DNA of 64,000 nt from Gymnogyps californianus. Lineage: Eukaryota > Chordata > Aves > Accipitriformes > Cathartidae. Made by a program: the position numbers and the translations under genes. The stretch lies in assembly GCF_018139145.2 (NCBI RefSeq), contig NC_059473.1, forward strand, positions 68,554,707 to 68,618,706. Reading direction: 5' to 3'. Positions 13,436-27,241 of this stretch are shown here, one piece after another; position 1 is the first letter of the stretch; each line of letters opens with the position of its first letter. A model generated the notes under the pieces. The model made no database searches, had not been told where the DNA came from, and worked only from the letters and a program-made list of their open reading frames with translations.

Positions 13436-16400
13436 TCTTAAAATACTACTGAGAAACACAGATTTGGATGGCTTTCTTTACCCTAAGAAAGTGGAAAAGT
13501 TATGACCATATTAGAGAGTTAGAGGTTTTCCCCCCTACTATATTTATAAGCCAAAACAGAGTTTCTTGGTAGACTTACAACATGATTTTGACTGTTATGC
13601 ACAAAGTGGACAACAACTAGATTTAAATATGTCTTGCAGGTTCCTCTAGAGAGGGTGTAATGGTCCTACTGAGACACACCATGTTCCAGGCCCCCAATGA
13701 AGTATTTAATCCTTACCTTCATCCTCTTTTCCAGGTTTGACCCTTCCTTACAGATACATATACACCTATTTATAAACACGTTGATCTAATCAAAAAAGTG
13801 CCTTGCAGCAGATCAGCCTTTGGGTCTGTCTCTAAATTATCCTGTTAATATGGTCTCCTAATCAGAGTGCTGGAGCTGCGTATGAATTCCTTCTCTTCTC
13901 AGAATGATCCAGTATACATTATTATTATGAAATTTTAAAAGCAGCAATGTAGCATTAAATTAGAAGAACAAATATTTATGCAACCATTCAATGTCCATGG
14001 AGCAAAATGATAGTCTGCAATCGTATTCCTGCAGAAAGTATTTCCTTCTTGAAATGCTTGGGCTATTTTTTGGCACAAAAAAATTGCCTGTTGTTTCCTA
14101 ACATATCAGCATGCATGAAGTTTAGCACAATGCAATCACCACACCTTCTAACTCAGTCTGCATGAGCCCACTCTGCAAGGACTTCTGTTAGATTGTCATG
14201 ATGCACCAGTGAAACAGGGTAGTCCCTCCCATGAATCACTGCTCTAGACCTCACTGCACCTCACTCCAGTCCCACACTCAAATATCTTCTCCTTATTCTA
14301 GAAACACAGAAGCTTGACTGTAGACATCACATTGCACATGATCTCCTAACAAGATGCAACGATCAACCCAAAGAAAAGTCACGTAACAAACATCAGACGA
14401 GCCAAACTTTCTTCTGATTATTCACTCTTATTTCATATTCCTCATTTCAGAAGAATCATTTGCAATTCTTTCACAAAGGAATTTGTCTTATAATCTGCAC
14501 ACAATAGCTAAGCACCATTCACCCACTTGGTCAGAGCTCTACCCATTCATTGTAAGTTTTTAACAAAGAAGTGCATTCAATTTCCAAGGCAACCGCTGCT
14601 TTTACTCTAATTCACATCATCATTAGGATATTTTAATGGCTACTCCAAACAGATAAACAGTAGAGAAGTTAGACTGAAAGCGATCACAGAAAAGAAGTTG
14701 AGAATCACAGGTAGAAAATAATAGGTAAAGTCTGAACACTAATCTCTGATGAGTTGTCATACATCACCATTTACTGTGTCTGTGGAAGATAAAACACTTT
14801 CTCTCAACTGCTGCTTCAGTCAGTGCTTCCCTTGTACTGTCCCTCAAGAGAAACTTCGTAAGATTGGCTGACACTAGGCAGTTAAGCAGACACGAAAAAG
14901 GTTGCCTAAGATTACAGAAAGAGAAATGCTTCTGCATGTGGTCCTATATGTTTAAGTGAGAAAAAACAATTCAAGAGACTCCTTCCACTTTCCATTTCAA
15001 ACTTCCCTCACTGTTACATATCTATAACATCTACACCACTTTTATTTATGTTCACGTAATACCTGCACAAAGATTGTCTACAAATAGATTTCCCAAATGC
15101 CCTTATTTACATCTGGTTAGGAAGCCCATCACAGAGTGTCACTGGGCCATATTCACCCTTGAAGCATCCAGGTGGGATTGAAATTCAGTCTCTGAATTTG
15201 CCATGTTTCAAGTGGTTCTGTGCTAATCACTGTACCTCCTGTAATTTAAATTGTTTCTTAATTGCATTAGGAAGAAATCCAGAGTAAACTCTTTTCCCTG
15301 TTGCCAACAGCAGAAGCTGTTGATGGAATATGCTCAGTCATAGCGGACCTGCCAGAATGAACAGACTGTGGTTTCCTGTTCCAGAGGAAGGAAACAATTG
15401 GTTTTTCCCACAAGCGCATAAAAGAGGCTGCTGCTTTGTAGGTAAACATAAGGGAAGGTGTGTAAGCCACGTACTTCCTTTTGCAGCCAGCTCAGTCCTA
15501 AAAGACCAAGATTACTCTGCACGTATCTGAAATGAATTCAGGCTCAAGCAACCCAACGTGAAAATCCAACTACTGACAAACTATAGCTCTTGAAATACAC
15601 ACCGTGTCTCTATTTTAAGCAATGGAAAATTCACCTGGCAGAAGTACAAATTTTGATGACAACAACAAATAGAGATGACAACATTACTTAATTCTTCTAT
15701 ATCTCCTTTAGTTCTTAGCTATAAAATCTCTTTGTAAAGATAGGCAAATATTTATATTTTTATGCTGCATCTTCAAAAAAATGAAATCACTTTCTGCTTA
15801 AAATTAAAAGCCCAGCCAATGATGCATAAAAAAATCAGTAGCAGCTAAATTTCTAATGCTGCTGTTTCTTCATTAGATGGTTTAAGGTGTATACTGAAAA
15901 GCTTTTAAAAAAAAATCAGGAATTATCATTTCAATGCCCTGATCTAGGCAGCCAGCCTAAAGATACTCCTCCAAATGACATGTTACATGTGCTCACTATC
16001 CAGCTTTGGCAGATCCAAGAAAAAAACCTCATGGTTTAAATGATCCACACTGTCATAACAGATGATTGACAACAGCCACTGAATCTATGGTGTAGTGTCC
16101 CAACTTTGGATACCCATCTGCTGACCTGCAGGTACTTAGAAAGGAGCTTTCTCATTTGCGTTTTAACAACTTTGAAAAAAATAAATCACAAAAAATCTAT
16201 GCTTTCAGCTTTTAATATCCCTCTTTAATTTATGTTGCTTAATATTGCTGACTGTTTCTCATCGTACATTATTTATATTGCTTTAAAAGTTCAGGGTCAC
16301 CTGAAAAAATAAGATGCTTGGACTATACCCCATCAAAACTCTTGCAGGCTGCATCACTTCTAGAGAAAAAGGGCACAGAATGAATCTGCACCTGATTTCA

Positions 16401-17271
16401 GTATGCTACACATCAAATTCGGGCTTTCTTGCATTTTAGGGCACCGGAGGCAGCTTTGGGTTTCTGTGGTTTTATGCCTGTGAATGGAATTGCTATTGAC
16501 TTTTCACAATCTATTTTATAAGAGTTTATACATTATGTTTCATTTTCTAGTTTGCCTCTAGTTTGAGAAAAGCATATATAAGTTTTACAGCCACTGAAGT
16601 GCTGTAGTAGTAGGTGAAGCAGAGGGATAGAAGCAATCCAGGGTCTCATCAGGTCTATTTTACTTTAAGCAGTGTCTTGTCCTGGTCCCTTACTATCATA
16701 TGGATTTTTCCTCAATAATCTGTGAATGGTACTTTAGCTTTCTCGTACACACTTTTTTGGCTTACTTACCAAAAAGCAAAATACTGGACGCTCACTTGTT
16801 TTTATAATTTCCTCTACTCATGTTATCCCTTTATGGTGATCTGGGACCACAGAGGACCTTGAGCTCTTATGAAACTTTATAAATAAGCCTCTTGATACAG
16901 CAGCATCCCACAGGGCTCGATTCCTCCATGCAGAGCATGACCCCACCTCCCCACTCGAGTCAACAGAGGTTTGGCCACTGAGTTCACTGTGAGTAGGATG
17001 AGGCCTTAATGCTTCACCAGTTACCTAGTTGCTCAACTGCTCTGGAGCTGGTAGGACAGCAGGAGCTCATGAGACACTGTGACGTAGGAGTCCTCAGTTT
17101 CATACAGCCTTGCAATGCTCTGAGCCTCATCAGAGAGCCTGATAATCCTCAAATGATACTGTTGGTTTCTTGCACTGTTGCCTGGTAATGAAAACAGAGA
17201 AATGCTTCCAGCAGTGAACCATCACCCTTCAGTCCTTAAGGGAAAACACACATGTGAAGAGAAGCACACAA

Positions 17272-17304
17272 GCATGCATGCATGTGCATGCACGCACACA
17301 TATG
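17272..17304. repeat. GCAT/CA microsatellite
   Basis: Degenerate tandem of gcatgcatgcat followed by alternating purine-pyrimidine gcacgcacacatatg. The alternating run could in principle adopt Z-DNA. Confidence 0.65.
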
Positions 17305-18240
17305 GCTCGCGTATATCATGAAATGACTGGCCAGAGCTATGGCTGGCCTGTGGAAAATCTTATCTTGGTTAGATTAAAATATACCTCACCTCTTAAGCCT
17401 TTTTCCTTCATGAACGTAGTCATCTTGTTACCTCAGTGAACTGCATTTTGTCCAATGCCTTGTACACTTGAAAAATTATATGGTTAAGCAAGACATTTCA
17501 TAATCATTAATCTATAGTTAACTCGGCCTGCTGTATTATGCAATACTATGAGGAACAGCTGGGGCCCACTAACCAGAAAGCACTTTTATGGTTTCTCTTA
17601 AGGGCCATTAAATCGATGTGATGAGAGCACAGCTGGAAAAAATCCTGCAAAAATTTATCAGATCCCACACAATATGTAAAGGGACCCCTTCGTGCAATTG
17701 CAGACTCAGCACCAAGCCCTCTCAGTTGAAACTGCAGGTGGAGGAACATTTACAGCACAGCTCATATACAGTCCTGAAAATGTCTGCTGCCTCTTCCTTT
17801 TCCCTCATCTATGGGCTTTTCCATTTGGGCCTCACTAACTGCTATAATTGCTGTGGATCCCTTAGGGGTAGATTAATGGGATCATGAGAGCAGCCTTTTC
17901 GGCAATTGCCACGCCGCTTGCCTAAGTCGTTCAAGGCGGAACTTCCTAACACTAATGCAGGGGATGCTGGCAGGGCTGCCTCCTTACCTCAAGCACACTC
18001 TGACAGGGGCCTGGAAATCTCACGCTTTCCTCCTTCACATTTTGAAACAGAAGGCAGAAAAGAGGAAAAAGCTATTAATCCCTGAAACCCACATGTTTCA
18101 CGACTGTTCACACATCATAGATAATGCAAAATAATTAAGAAAGAATGATGTTACTGAGTTATAATGTCCTGCAGAATTAACCTCTGATGAAATAAAGCAG
18201 ACTGGGAAGTGAAAGGCATATTAATCAGAATAGAGCAGAC

Positions 18241-18254
18241 AAAAAAAAAAAAAA
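18241..18254 (+). repeat. A14 homopolymer
   Basis: Fourteen consecutive A with no recognisable retrocopy upstream. Confidence 0.8.
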
Positions 18255-19189
18255 TCACTATACCTGCTTCATGGATGTCTAATGGGTTTTAAGCCCCAAA
18301 GCAATTTCTTTAACACCTTTCTTAAATGCCTATTAAGCACCTGATCCTAGGAGTCTGTTGAAGCCAGTGTAGTTCTGCTGTGGACTTAACAGTCTCTGGA
18401 TCAGATCCATAAATGAATCAAATGAAAATATAGTAGAAAGAGAAGAGCTAAGTATTGAAAGAACTCCAGAGGTAGGGGCAAAATAGAGGAAATGCAGTCC
18501 AAAAGGGACATTACAAAAAAAACCAAGCACACTTCTGGGACAATCCAAGCAGTGGTCCATGGGTATTTTTGCACACTGGTGCAAAAGTAATCATTGCACA
18601 TGCCTGATAATCACAAGTACTGGGCTATGGTCTAAAGGCACATTAGAAAAACTCAACATTAGAGGCCTTGATCCTACCAGACCTTACATTCAAATCCATG
18701 CAAGGCAGTAGACAGGTGTCTTCCTACTGCTTGACACAAGTGGCTGGTATAAAGCCAGACAGTTTCTACATCTAGGCTCATCATGAATGTTTTTATTTAC
18801 AGTTTCCTTCCTGTCTTCTCCAGAATGAGCAACCTACACAGTCTGCTTCCCTTCTTTGCTCCTCTTTATTTGTGAGACTGTGCTCTCTTTAAATAAGATG
18901 CTTATGAAACAGCTGCTGTGTTCAACACTGCAATATTACCAAATAGCTTAGGGTAGGAACTAAAATGAAACAAACAAAGCAAAAACAGACTGAAAATGTG
19001 TATGTGTGGGAGGGAGGGTTTTGAAGCAGAAATGAAGACCACTGCCAAATTAGAACTTAGCTGATTACACCACAGCTAGCAGCTTTCCACTTGCAAAGGG
19101 AGCCATGATCTTAAAGGATCACATTTTGGCAGATTGCACATGGACAGTAATTACAGAATAGCACACAGTCAGCATCATGAAAAAAAAAT

Positions 19190-19270
19190 ATGCATTTGTA
19201 TACTAAGTATGCATGTATATGTGTATGTGTGTTTGTATGTGGCTATGAAAATGTTATGTGCATGATTTAT
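19190..19270. repeat. TG/TA-rich low-complexity sequence
   Basis: Imperfect runs of tatgtgtatgtgtg type, mostly alternating purine-pyrimidine, interrupted often. It is a decayed (TG)n/(TATG)n microsatellite. Confidence 0.5.
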
Positions 19271-19522
19271 GCCATATGTCTTAATCTGTGCTGTATTTCA
19301 TATACATATGATACTTAGATACGCACACATACAAAACATATATCTCATAATATCGCACTGCACTTTTTGATTAAAATTCAAGAATGATCATATCCCAGTG
19401 AAACATCTTCTTTCTCCCTGTCACCCCTCCCAGCCAAGACCAAGACAAATCTGGTTTTATGTAGTTTAGGAAGAGTGAAGGACTCCCAGAGCAAAGATGA
19501 ATAAACCCTTTTTCTGAACCAC

Positions 19523-19574
19523 TAAGGTCTATGGAAGATTTGTCACTGTCTTCAGTAGGTGCAGGATCAAGTCC
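19523..19574. repeat. decayed copy of a short ancient amniote motif
   Basis: Reads 'aaggtctatgg' then 'tcactgtcttcagtagg' then 'gcaggatcaagtcc'. It fits the form agtcaatgg...ccattgacttcaatggg...gcaggatcaggcc that recurs elsewhere in the window. The core is partly palindromic. The parent element is unknown. Confidence 0.4.
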
Positions 19575-22500
19575 TACTAGGACTGGATAGGAAGACCAAG
19601 ATCAGACATTCATGCAAAATCTGTGCTTGAGTGGAGAAAGCAGCTCCTTCTGCTTCCTGGGACTTCTTTATAGGATTGTGTACCCCTATAGCAGGAGCCA
19701 CAGGGAAGAACAATTTGGAGTGAGGAGGGGAGAGAGAAAAGTGGGTGACATAACAAATATCCACCCCCAGGCAATGCACTCAAAAGAAAATTCTGCTTCA
19801 CACTGTGCTCTCTTTTCCTTCTTGCCCTTACATCTTCTGGAACTGCACTGAAAAAAGCCAAGGTCTTTATGGAAAATCTCCCTTACAGACATGATGCTTG
19901 AAGGCTAGAAGCATAACACAAACAAGAGATCCAGGGCATGGCTGAGAAGAGGGGCAGCTGGTGCTCATATTCAATAATTCTTTAAAATTTTATGTCTCCC
20001 CAATGGTATTCTTTGTGTGTGAGTAAAAGGTTCCACATTCTCCACAGAAAAGAGGCTTAAAAAAAAAACCCAGTTGGTTTTCAAAAGTGCTATTGGTTCT
20101 TAAACATATTTTGACAGGCTTGCTGCTATTAAAATATCTTGACATAACCAAAGCAGAAATAACCTCTGCAGTAGTTCATGGTTCTTTTTACTGAGGAAGT
20201 CTGAAATGAGTTTCCAAACCCAAAGCAGGGGAAGTACAGAATTTTTGAATTTTAAAAACACAGAAAGCCAAGACTCCCTAAGGTATACAAAAATGTAGCG
20301 GGAGAAATTCTATCTTCCCAAGGTTTGCCAAATGAAATGGGGAAGAGGATGAATTAATTCTTTTCAGAAACAAAAGAGAAAACAGAGGAGAAAAAAGCTT
20401 GGGTCATGAGCACCAAGCAGGCAACAGAACTGCTTGTTGCAGCATGCATTCTCTCCACTGGAAATGCAGTCTAGCACAGGATGCTCTTGGCCCACTAGAG
20501 TATTGTACCTTTAGATCGAGGCATGACACACGGGAGTGACCAGTACAAAGCTCTTTTACGATTGTACATTGACATGTGGCACACTCATAACTGTTACAAC
20601 ATGTTGGGTTTATCAAGTCTGTCAAAAATCCCAGTAGAGTCCCAAAGTGTCGCAAATATAATCCAGTTCAGATTCATATTCTGCTATTAATGGCAACTAA
20701 TGAAAGAGAGGACAGACCCTAACATTCTTGCTACTTCAGCTTCCAAGAGGATGTCTTGCTGTGTTAATCCTTATTCATATCCAGACCACCAGAAAAGTAT
20801 GAAGTGCTCATATCCCCTTAATTATATTTCAAGATAATATGTGGGTAATGTGGCTCATTCACCTCCATTAAATATGAGCAGTACTTCAATATTATTTCTT
20901 TTAAGATTTCTCTAAATATTTCATGATCCCTTAGATCAAAATCTGCTCCTTGCAATTTTGATCCCATCTGTTTAATTTCATCCAATTTCTTACACTTTAC
21001 GAATATTTTTCAAGAAGGAATACTTACTTTCTCTCCTTTAAATCCTTCCTCCTCACTGTCCATCCCAAATCAATTTTTTTAATTACAAATAAACTTGATT
21101 CAGGGTTGCTGGCAAACTCCCATATTCATTCCTGATACCTTATTCAAAATGAAAGTAAATCTCAAGGTCCCTGCAGGATTACATTTCAGAGATAGTAAAA
21201 AACTCTTACCAGACATTTTTCAAAGCTAAAACTTTTTTTTTGAAGTATTGGCCCAAAAGCAGTGAGATACATGGGTAAGCAAGGGACAAAGGACATTATA
21301 GAAGAGAATATAATAAATTCTCCCAGACAGAACAAAAATCTTCCTGAGCTCATTGATTAAAGTTTGGAAATTAAGAGGTATTAGTGGAAGTCTATGAAGA
21401 ATTGTTTATTCTACTTTTAAACCAAGGCACAAGGACTTCTCCATTCTGTGTTCCTTATCAGAGAGATTCAGAGAAGACCTACATAAGCAACAGAGCACTT
21501 TGTTTCCAATATATTTTATAACTTAACTACATCACCTTGGTCATAAAAAAACAACGTGCAAAAGCTTTTAAACACTGATGATAAAAAAACCACAACCCAA
21601 AACCCGATAGCAAATATATCCCTAAGTAAAAGAGTGCTTATTTGTTGTTACTGATTTGTACTGTCCAGTATGTGGTCTCATCTTCTATGGCATAAGTATA
21701 AGTATGTCTTACAACTCACTAAAGGCTTAGCCTTCACGTCCACATGGGCAGTTCATAAAGTCAGAAGTCAACACACTAAATTAAATGGACAGTTGCAACT
21801 GACTGTCTGACCTCTTCTGATTGTCATGGGTTGTGTGCAGATCACAGTTCAATGAGACACTTCTTAGATTGTCTCCCTGATGTCATATCGAGACCTTAGA
21901 TGTCAAATTTGCTGTCAGTGAAGTTCCCACGGCATCCAACTATCTGGTCAGGGACATTCCCAAAGCACACAGGTCCTTATGGTATATCTAGAACTCACAA
22001 AAAAACCCCGTTTCCTCTCCTATCTTGGATCAGGTTCCACAAAAAACAAGGCAAGAATAAGTAATTCCCTTTATCTGCTTCTTTTTCCCCTTGAATTCCC
22101 TCCTTTTGTCAAGGTACAGCCACTCAAAACCGAAAACCCAGTGAACAGAGCAGTCATTCATGATTTAGAGGACCTGTCTTTAGTTGCCAGTTCTCCCTGG
22201 AAGGCAGAAGAGTACTCAAGTACCAGGCCACTTTTGATATCATCTATGATTAAATTATTTCATATCAAGTTACATGCCAATGAACAATTACTTAGTCTTT
22301 GGGCAAAGACATGAGGGAAAGCTGGTAACTCTGCCCCTACAGCATCACAGTGAAGGAACTCACCAAGAGGAGTCACACACAGATTACAGTCACCATCAGA
22401 TGAACCCTGAAAATAAAATAATTTACTAGAACTCAGGTGAATTCCTTAATTGTTATATGATAGTCTTTATTTCTGTTTTCCTTTTTCCTTATTTTGGCCA

Positions 22501-24329
22501 TTGCATGCTTCATCAATCCACCTGAAAGGCAAGAGAAGACAGTAGGCACCACCATCTCCTCTCACATTTTTATAAGGGCTGGCTTAGAGAATTCAGAGAT
22601 GTAATCCAAAGTAGAGAAAAGCACTGTCTTTTAACTTCAACTCATCTATATTCTCTACATTTCTCACTGATCAATACAATACACAGAATGCTGTTTTCCA
22701 TGGACACCATGCTTACATCTCTCTCCTTCTTTACTGTGCAAAGGGTTGGCTTGGCTAGCTGACTTGGCACTAGTGGGCAGAGAGACACCTAATAAATTCC
22801 TCTAAGTAGGTACCATGACTTAGACCACTACTGTGTGAAAATATTATTGTGATGCAAAAGGTCAGATTGACGACCCTTTGAAAATGTTTCCTTAGTCCAA
22901 GAATCTGTCCTATCACCAAGAAATGAACATTCCTGATGACATGCTGTTAATGCACAATGGAAAATTTGATCAACTGCCTCCTTCACACCACTTTGCAAAT
23001 GACCTTCTGCTTGGGAAAGCACTGTGTGAGCAATATTTCTTTCCTGATATATGGAACATTATTCAAAATGAAAACCCAGTCCTCCCTTTGAAAGACTTCT
23101 GCCTGTGACATTTCCTTTTAAAAAGCACAAGTACTGTACGCTGACAGAATCTCATCTTATTTATACCCAAACTTTGCAAATATTGGTGGAATTGTTACAA
23201 ATTTATACTGCTGTAAATACTTAAACACAATGCTGAGCTCTCATTAGAACTGACTTTTTTACCCATTAACTTATAAAATATTAGCATGATGTGCTGGTCC
23301 TGAATTTATCATGAGATCAGACCAGCAGGGAACGAGCTGATGGAAGACAACTATTGCTTTTACCCACAACTGCCTGCATTCTTCTAATGCCTTATCCAAA
23401 AGGTTTAGTTGTATTTTTACATTTGGTGATAGGTGATACTTCCTTGGTATCAGTACCATGAAAGATGTATTGCAGCACCTATCAATATTTTTTGACATAT
23501 ATAGGCACATACCTTTCATGTTTTTAGCAGTGATACACATAAATAAAACTGTGGGGATTTAAAACAGGTGCATCCTTCATTAGAGAGATAGAAAATGTGT
23601 TATTATCATTTGTTGCTACTGAACACTTTGGCCACAAAATACTTGCCTACTTTACAAATTGGAACCTAAAAAAAAAGAAGTTGAGAGGAATGACTTAGAA
23701 GAAATATGGCTGAAACAAAAACCCTAACAAAACTAAATTGAAAGTTTTCTCCGCATTTCAGCAGCTTTGGATCAACTTCCCTTACATAAGTCCAAGTAGC
23801 AGAAATGACAAGTTAGTTCAAGAGCTTATGGGTTGTAAATGTATCTGGATGACAGAAAAATAGCATTATACATTCACTTCTGAGTAAACCACTTACAAAG
23901 AGATTTTTTAAGGGATGTTTATACATTCTTAGTTTCTTACATGATATAAGTACTGAAATAGAAACTTTCCCAAACAAAATGGAAATTGCATCAACTATCC
24001 AATTGGCTTTTAAAACCTTGGGCTATAGTACTGTTCTTGTATGTGTTTGGGTGTTTTCTTCTCCAAAAGATTATCAAATGGCAGCCAGAGACAGCTCAAG
24101 GTATAGGATCTACTTCTCTCAGGCTGTCAATCATGTAACAGCTGCCATTCATCTTGAGCATTCATTTGGAAGGAAAGATTTCTTGTCTGCTTTTTAAATG
24201 TTGTGTAAATAACTTTTTTAGACAGGACTAAGAAGCACTGAAACAGGAAAAGCAGATAGTTCCCTAATCCATTGGTGTCAGTTACATTACTCTGTACAGT
24301 CATCGTCAGGCAAGGAAAGTCAGACAGGC

Positions 24330-24342
24330 AAAAAAAAAAAAA
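24330..24342 (+). repeat. A13 homopolymer
   Basis: Thirteen consecutive A followed by a C-rich hexamer. It is a simple repeat. Confidence 0.75.
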
Positions 24343-25374
24343 GCCCCCTCTCTCCAAGCACAACTGCATTTAGAAAAAAAATTTCAAGCAGTATTCTGGT
24401 CTGCTTCCTTAGCAACTAGGAGAGGGATTTTTTGTCTGGGAACTTCAGAAACTGGATTGCACTGCAAGCAATCCCATAGGTAACATTTATAATATGATTT
24501 TGTAGGAAAGTATGGGTGATCTTGGTATTGGCCATTAGTCTGAATCTATTTTGAGTGGTTATTAATAACAGAGCAACAGAATTTCAATGATGGTATAGTA
24601 AAAGCCATTGATGTTGTCTGGAAAAACACGAAATGAAGGGCTAATCTGAACTGATGAAAGACTGGGAAGCAAGCGGGGACACATTTAGAGCCCGAAAGGG
24701 ATGCACGTTTTCTCTGAGGACCCTTACCTATAGTTGCACAAACCAGTATCTGAAAATCTGAGTTTATGGAAAGTTTTTAAAACTGACACTGAATCTGGCT
24801 CTAGGTTTCTTTATATTTCTGCTTACAGCTGTTCAGGTCAACTTTGACAGAACAGGTTTGTAGTCAGAAAATGAAGTTCTATCCAAATAAAAATGTGTAG
24901 TGAAATTTTCTTGAAGGAGAAAGGACTTCTAAAAATGTAAACAAAAAAAAGTTTGTTTTGGTATTTCGGGGAAAAATGTATCAATATTTCTTTTGCAAAT
25001 GACTTTTTATGTTGTGGTATACTACATGCTTTTAAAAGTCAAAATGAAAACAAGCCATTAAAAGTAGTTTACAGCTTTTTTAATTGACATTTTGACACTA
25101 GAATTTAGAACAAAGTTCTGAAGTTCTCCACAAAACAGAATTTTTATTCTCCATACAGCTCTAGTTCTGGCCCACACTGAGACATAATGATTATAGCATG
25201 TGAAGCAAGTTTAGCTTTTGAAAAATTCCCAATTACAGAATAATAGCAAAACTCATAAGAATCTTAGAAATACTTTAGCACATCTAGAAAACTCAAGGAA
25301 ACCTCCACAGCAATATCAGTTGAATCTAACTAGAAAATAAAATCATTTTAATATCCTAAGACATGACAGATATT

Positions 25375-27152
25375 TCATAGAATCATAGAATGGTTTGGGT
25401 TGGAAGGGACCTTAAAGATCATCTAGTTCCAACCGCCCCTGTCATGGGGAGGGCCACCTTCCACTAGACCAGGTTGCTCAAAGCCCCATCCAACCTGGCC
25501 TTGAACACTTCCAGGGAGGGGGCATCCATAACCTCTCTGGGCAACCTGTTCCAGTGTCTCACCACCCTCACAGTGAAGAACTTCTTCCTTATATCTAATC
25601 TAAATCTACCCTCTTTCAGTTTAAAGTCATTACCCCTTGTCCTATCACTACATGCCCTTATAAAAAGTCCCTCTGTGGCTTTCTTGTAGGCCCCCTTTAG
25701 GTACTGGAAGGCTGCTGTAAGGTCTCCCCAGAACCTTCTCTTCTCCAGGCTGAACAATCCCAGCTCTCTCAGCCTGTCTTCATAGGGGAGGTGCTCCTGC
25801 CCTCTGATCATCTTTGTGGCCCTCCTCTGGACCCACTCGAGCAGGCCCATGTCTTTCCTATGCTGGGGGGCCCAGAGCTGAATGCAGTACTCCAGGTGGG
25901 GTCTCACAAGAGCAGAGTAGAGGGGGACAATCACCTCCCTTGACCTGCTAGCCACACTTCTCTTGATGCAGCCCACGATGCGATTGGCCTTCTGGGCTGT
26001 GAGCACACATTTGCTGGCTCATATTCAGTTTTTCATCCACTAATACCCCCAAGTCCTTCTCCACAGGGCTGCTCTCAATCCACTCATCACCCAGCCTGTA
26101 TTTGTGCTTGGGATTGACCCGACCCATGTGTGGGACCTTGCACTTGGCCTTGTTGAACTTCATGAGGTTAGCACGGCCCACCTCTCAAGCCTGTCAAGGT
26201 CCCTCTGGATGGCATCCCTTCCCTCCAGCGTGTTGACCACACCACACACAGCTTGCTGTCATCGGCAAACTTGCTGAGGGTGCACTCAGTCCCACTGTCC
26301 ATGTCGCCGACAAAGATGTTAAACAGCGCTGGTCCCAATACCGACCCCTGAGGAATGCCGCTCGTCACTGGTCTCCACTTGGACATCGAGCCGTTGACCG
26401 CAGCTCTTCAAGTGTGGCCATCCAGCCAGTTCCTTATCCACCGAGTGGTCCATCTGTCAAATCCATGTCTCTCCAATTTAGAGACAAGGATGTCATGCAG
26501 GACAGAGTCAAATGCTTCGCACAAGTCCAGGTAGATGACGTCCGTTGCTCTTCCCTTATCCACCAATGCTGTAACCCCGTCATAGAAGGCCACCAAATCT
26601 GTCAGGCACGATTTGCCCTTAGTGAAGCCATGTGGGCTGTGACCAATCACCTCCTTATTTTCCATGTGCCCTAGCATAGTTTCCAGGAGGATCTGCTCCA
26701 TGATCTTGCTGGGCACAGAGGTGAGACTGACTGGCCTGTAGTTCCCACATCTTCCTTTTTTCCCTTTTAAAAATGGGGGTTATGTTTCCCCTTTTCCAGT
26801 CAGTGGGAACTTCCCCAGACTGCCATGACTTCTCAAATATGGTGGATAGTGGCTTAACCACTTCATCTGCCGGTTCCCTCAGGACCCGCGGATGCATCTC
26901 ATCAGGTCCCATGGACTTGTGCACCTTCAGGTTCCTTAGATGGTCTCGAACCTGATGTTCTCCTACAGTGGGCAGTTCTTCATTCTCCCAGTCCCTGCCT
27001 TTGCCTTCTGCGTCTTGGGCGGTGTGGCTGGAGCACTTGCTGGTGAAGACTGAGGCAAAAAAGTTGTTGAGTACCTCAGCCTTCTCCATGTCCCGGGTAA
27101 ACAGGTCTCCTGTTTCTTTCCAGAGAGGGCCAACATTTTCCCTAGTCTTTAA
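25375..27152 (-). mobile_element. CR1 LINE, 5'-truncated
   Basis: A chicken-repeat-1 non-LTR retrotransposon lying on the minus strand. Its 3' terminus is at 25,375-25,391, where the plus strand reads tcatagaat-catagaat, the complement of the tandem ATTCTATGA tail typical of avian CR1. The short 3' UTR follows (to 25,463), then most of the C-terminal part of ORF2. The element stops near 27,152, inside the sequence encoding the region before the reverse transcriptase, so about the first half of a full element of roughly 4.5 kb is missing. Such 5' truncation is usual for CR1, which is copied by target-primed reverse transcription. No target-site duplication is evident, also usual for CR1. An older CR1 in the same orientation begins only 90 bp further on. 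Confidence 0.95.
25464..27152 (-). pseudogene. CR1 ORF2 remnant (reverse transcriptase and C-terminus), broken
   Basis: Minus-strand remains of the CR1 ORF2 polyprotein (endonuclease plus reverse transcriptase). The endonuclease is absent through truncation. Visible pieces, in protein order, are a stretch including [14 protein letters not shown] (27,089 downward), GNITPIFK, the motif [12 protein letters not shown] (about 26,326-26,361), the catalytic box FADD at 26,258-26,269, FNKAKCKV, and a 180-codon open C-terminal part (26,006-25,464) ending in GALSNLV before the stop. Breaks are a frameshift at the T6 run 26,756-26,761, an in-frame TGA at 26,408-26,410, and further frameshifts near 26,235, 26,180 and 26,005. 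The catalytic aspartates survive, but the reading frame is lost and the gene cannot make an active enzyme. Confidence 0.92.
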
Positions 27153-27241
27153 TTATTTAGAATCATATCTGATTGCAGAAAAACATTTGAAAGCTAGCTT
27201 AAATGCCTATCTTGTTACCAGTTATATTATGTTAATATTTA

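Larger units (their letters stand above)
9538..25374. other. long AT-rich noncoding stretch, no gene seen
   Basis: Nearly 16 kb without a recognisable gene or large repeat. Between about 11,650 and 15,270 not even a 60-codon open frame occurs on either strand, which reflects high AT content. Frames elsewhere in the stretch (for example plus 21,979-22,314) match nothing I know. Homopolymer runs and small microsatellites inside it are listed separately. Such quiet stretches in vertebrates often carry conserved noncoding elements, but this cannot be shown from one sequence. Confidence 0.55.
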
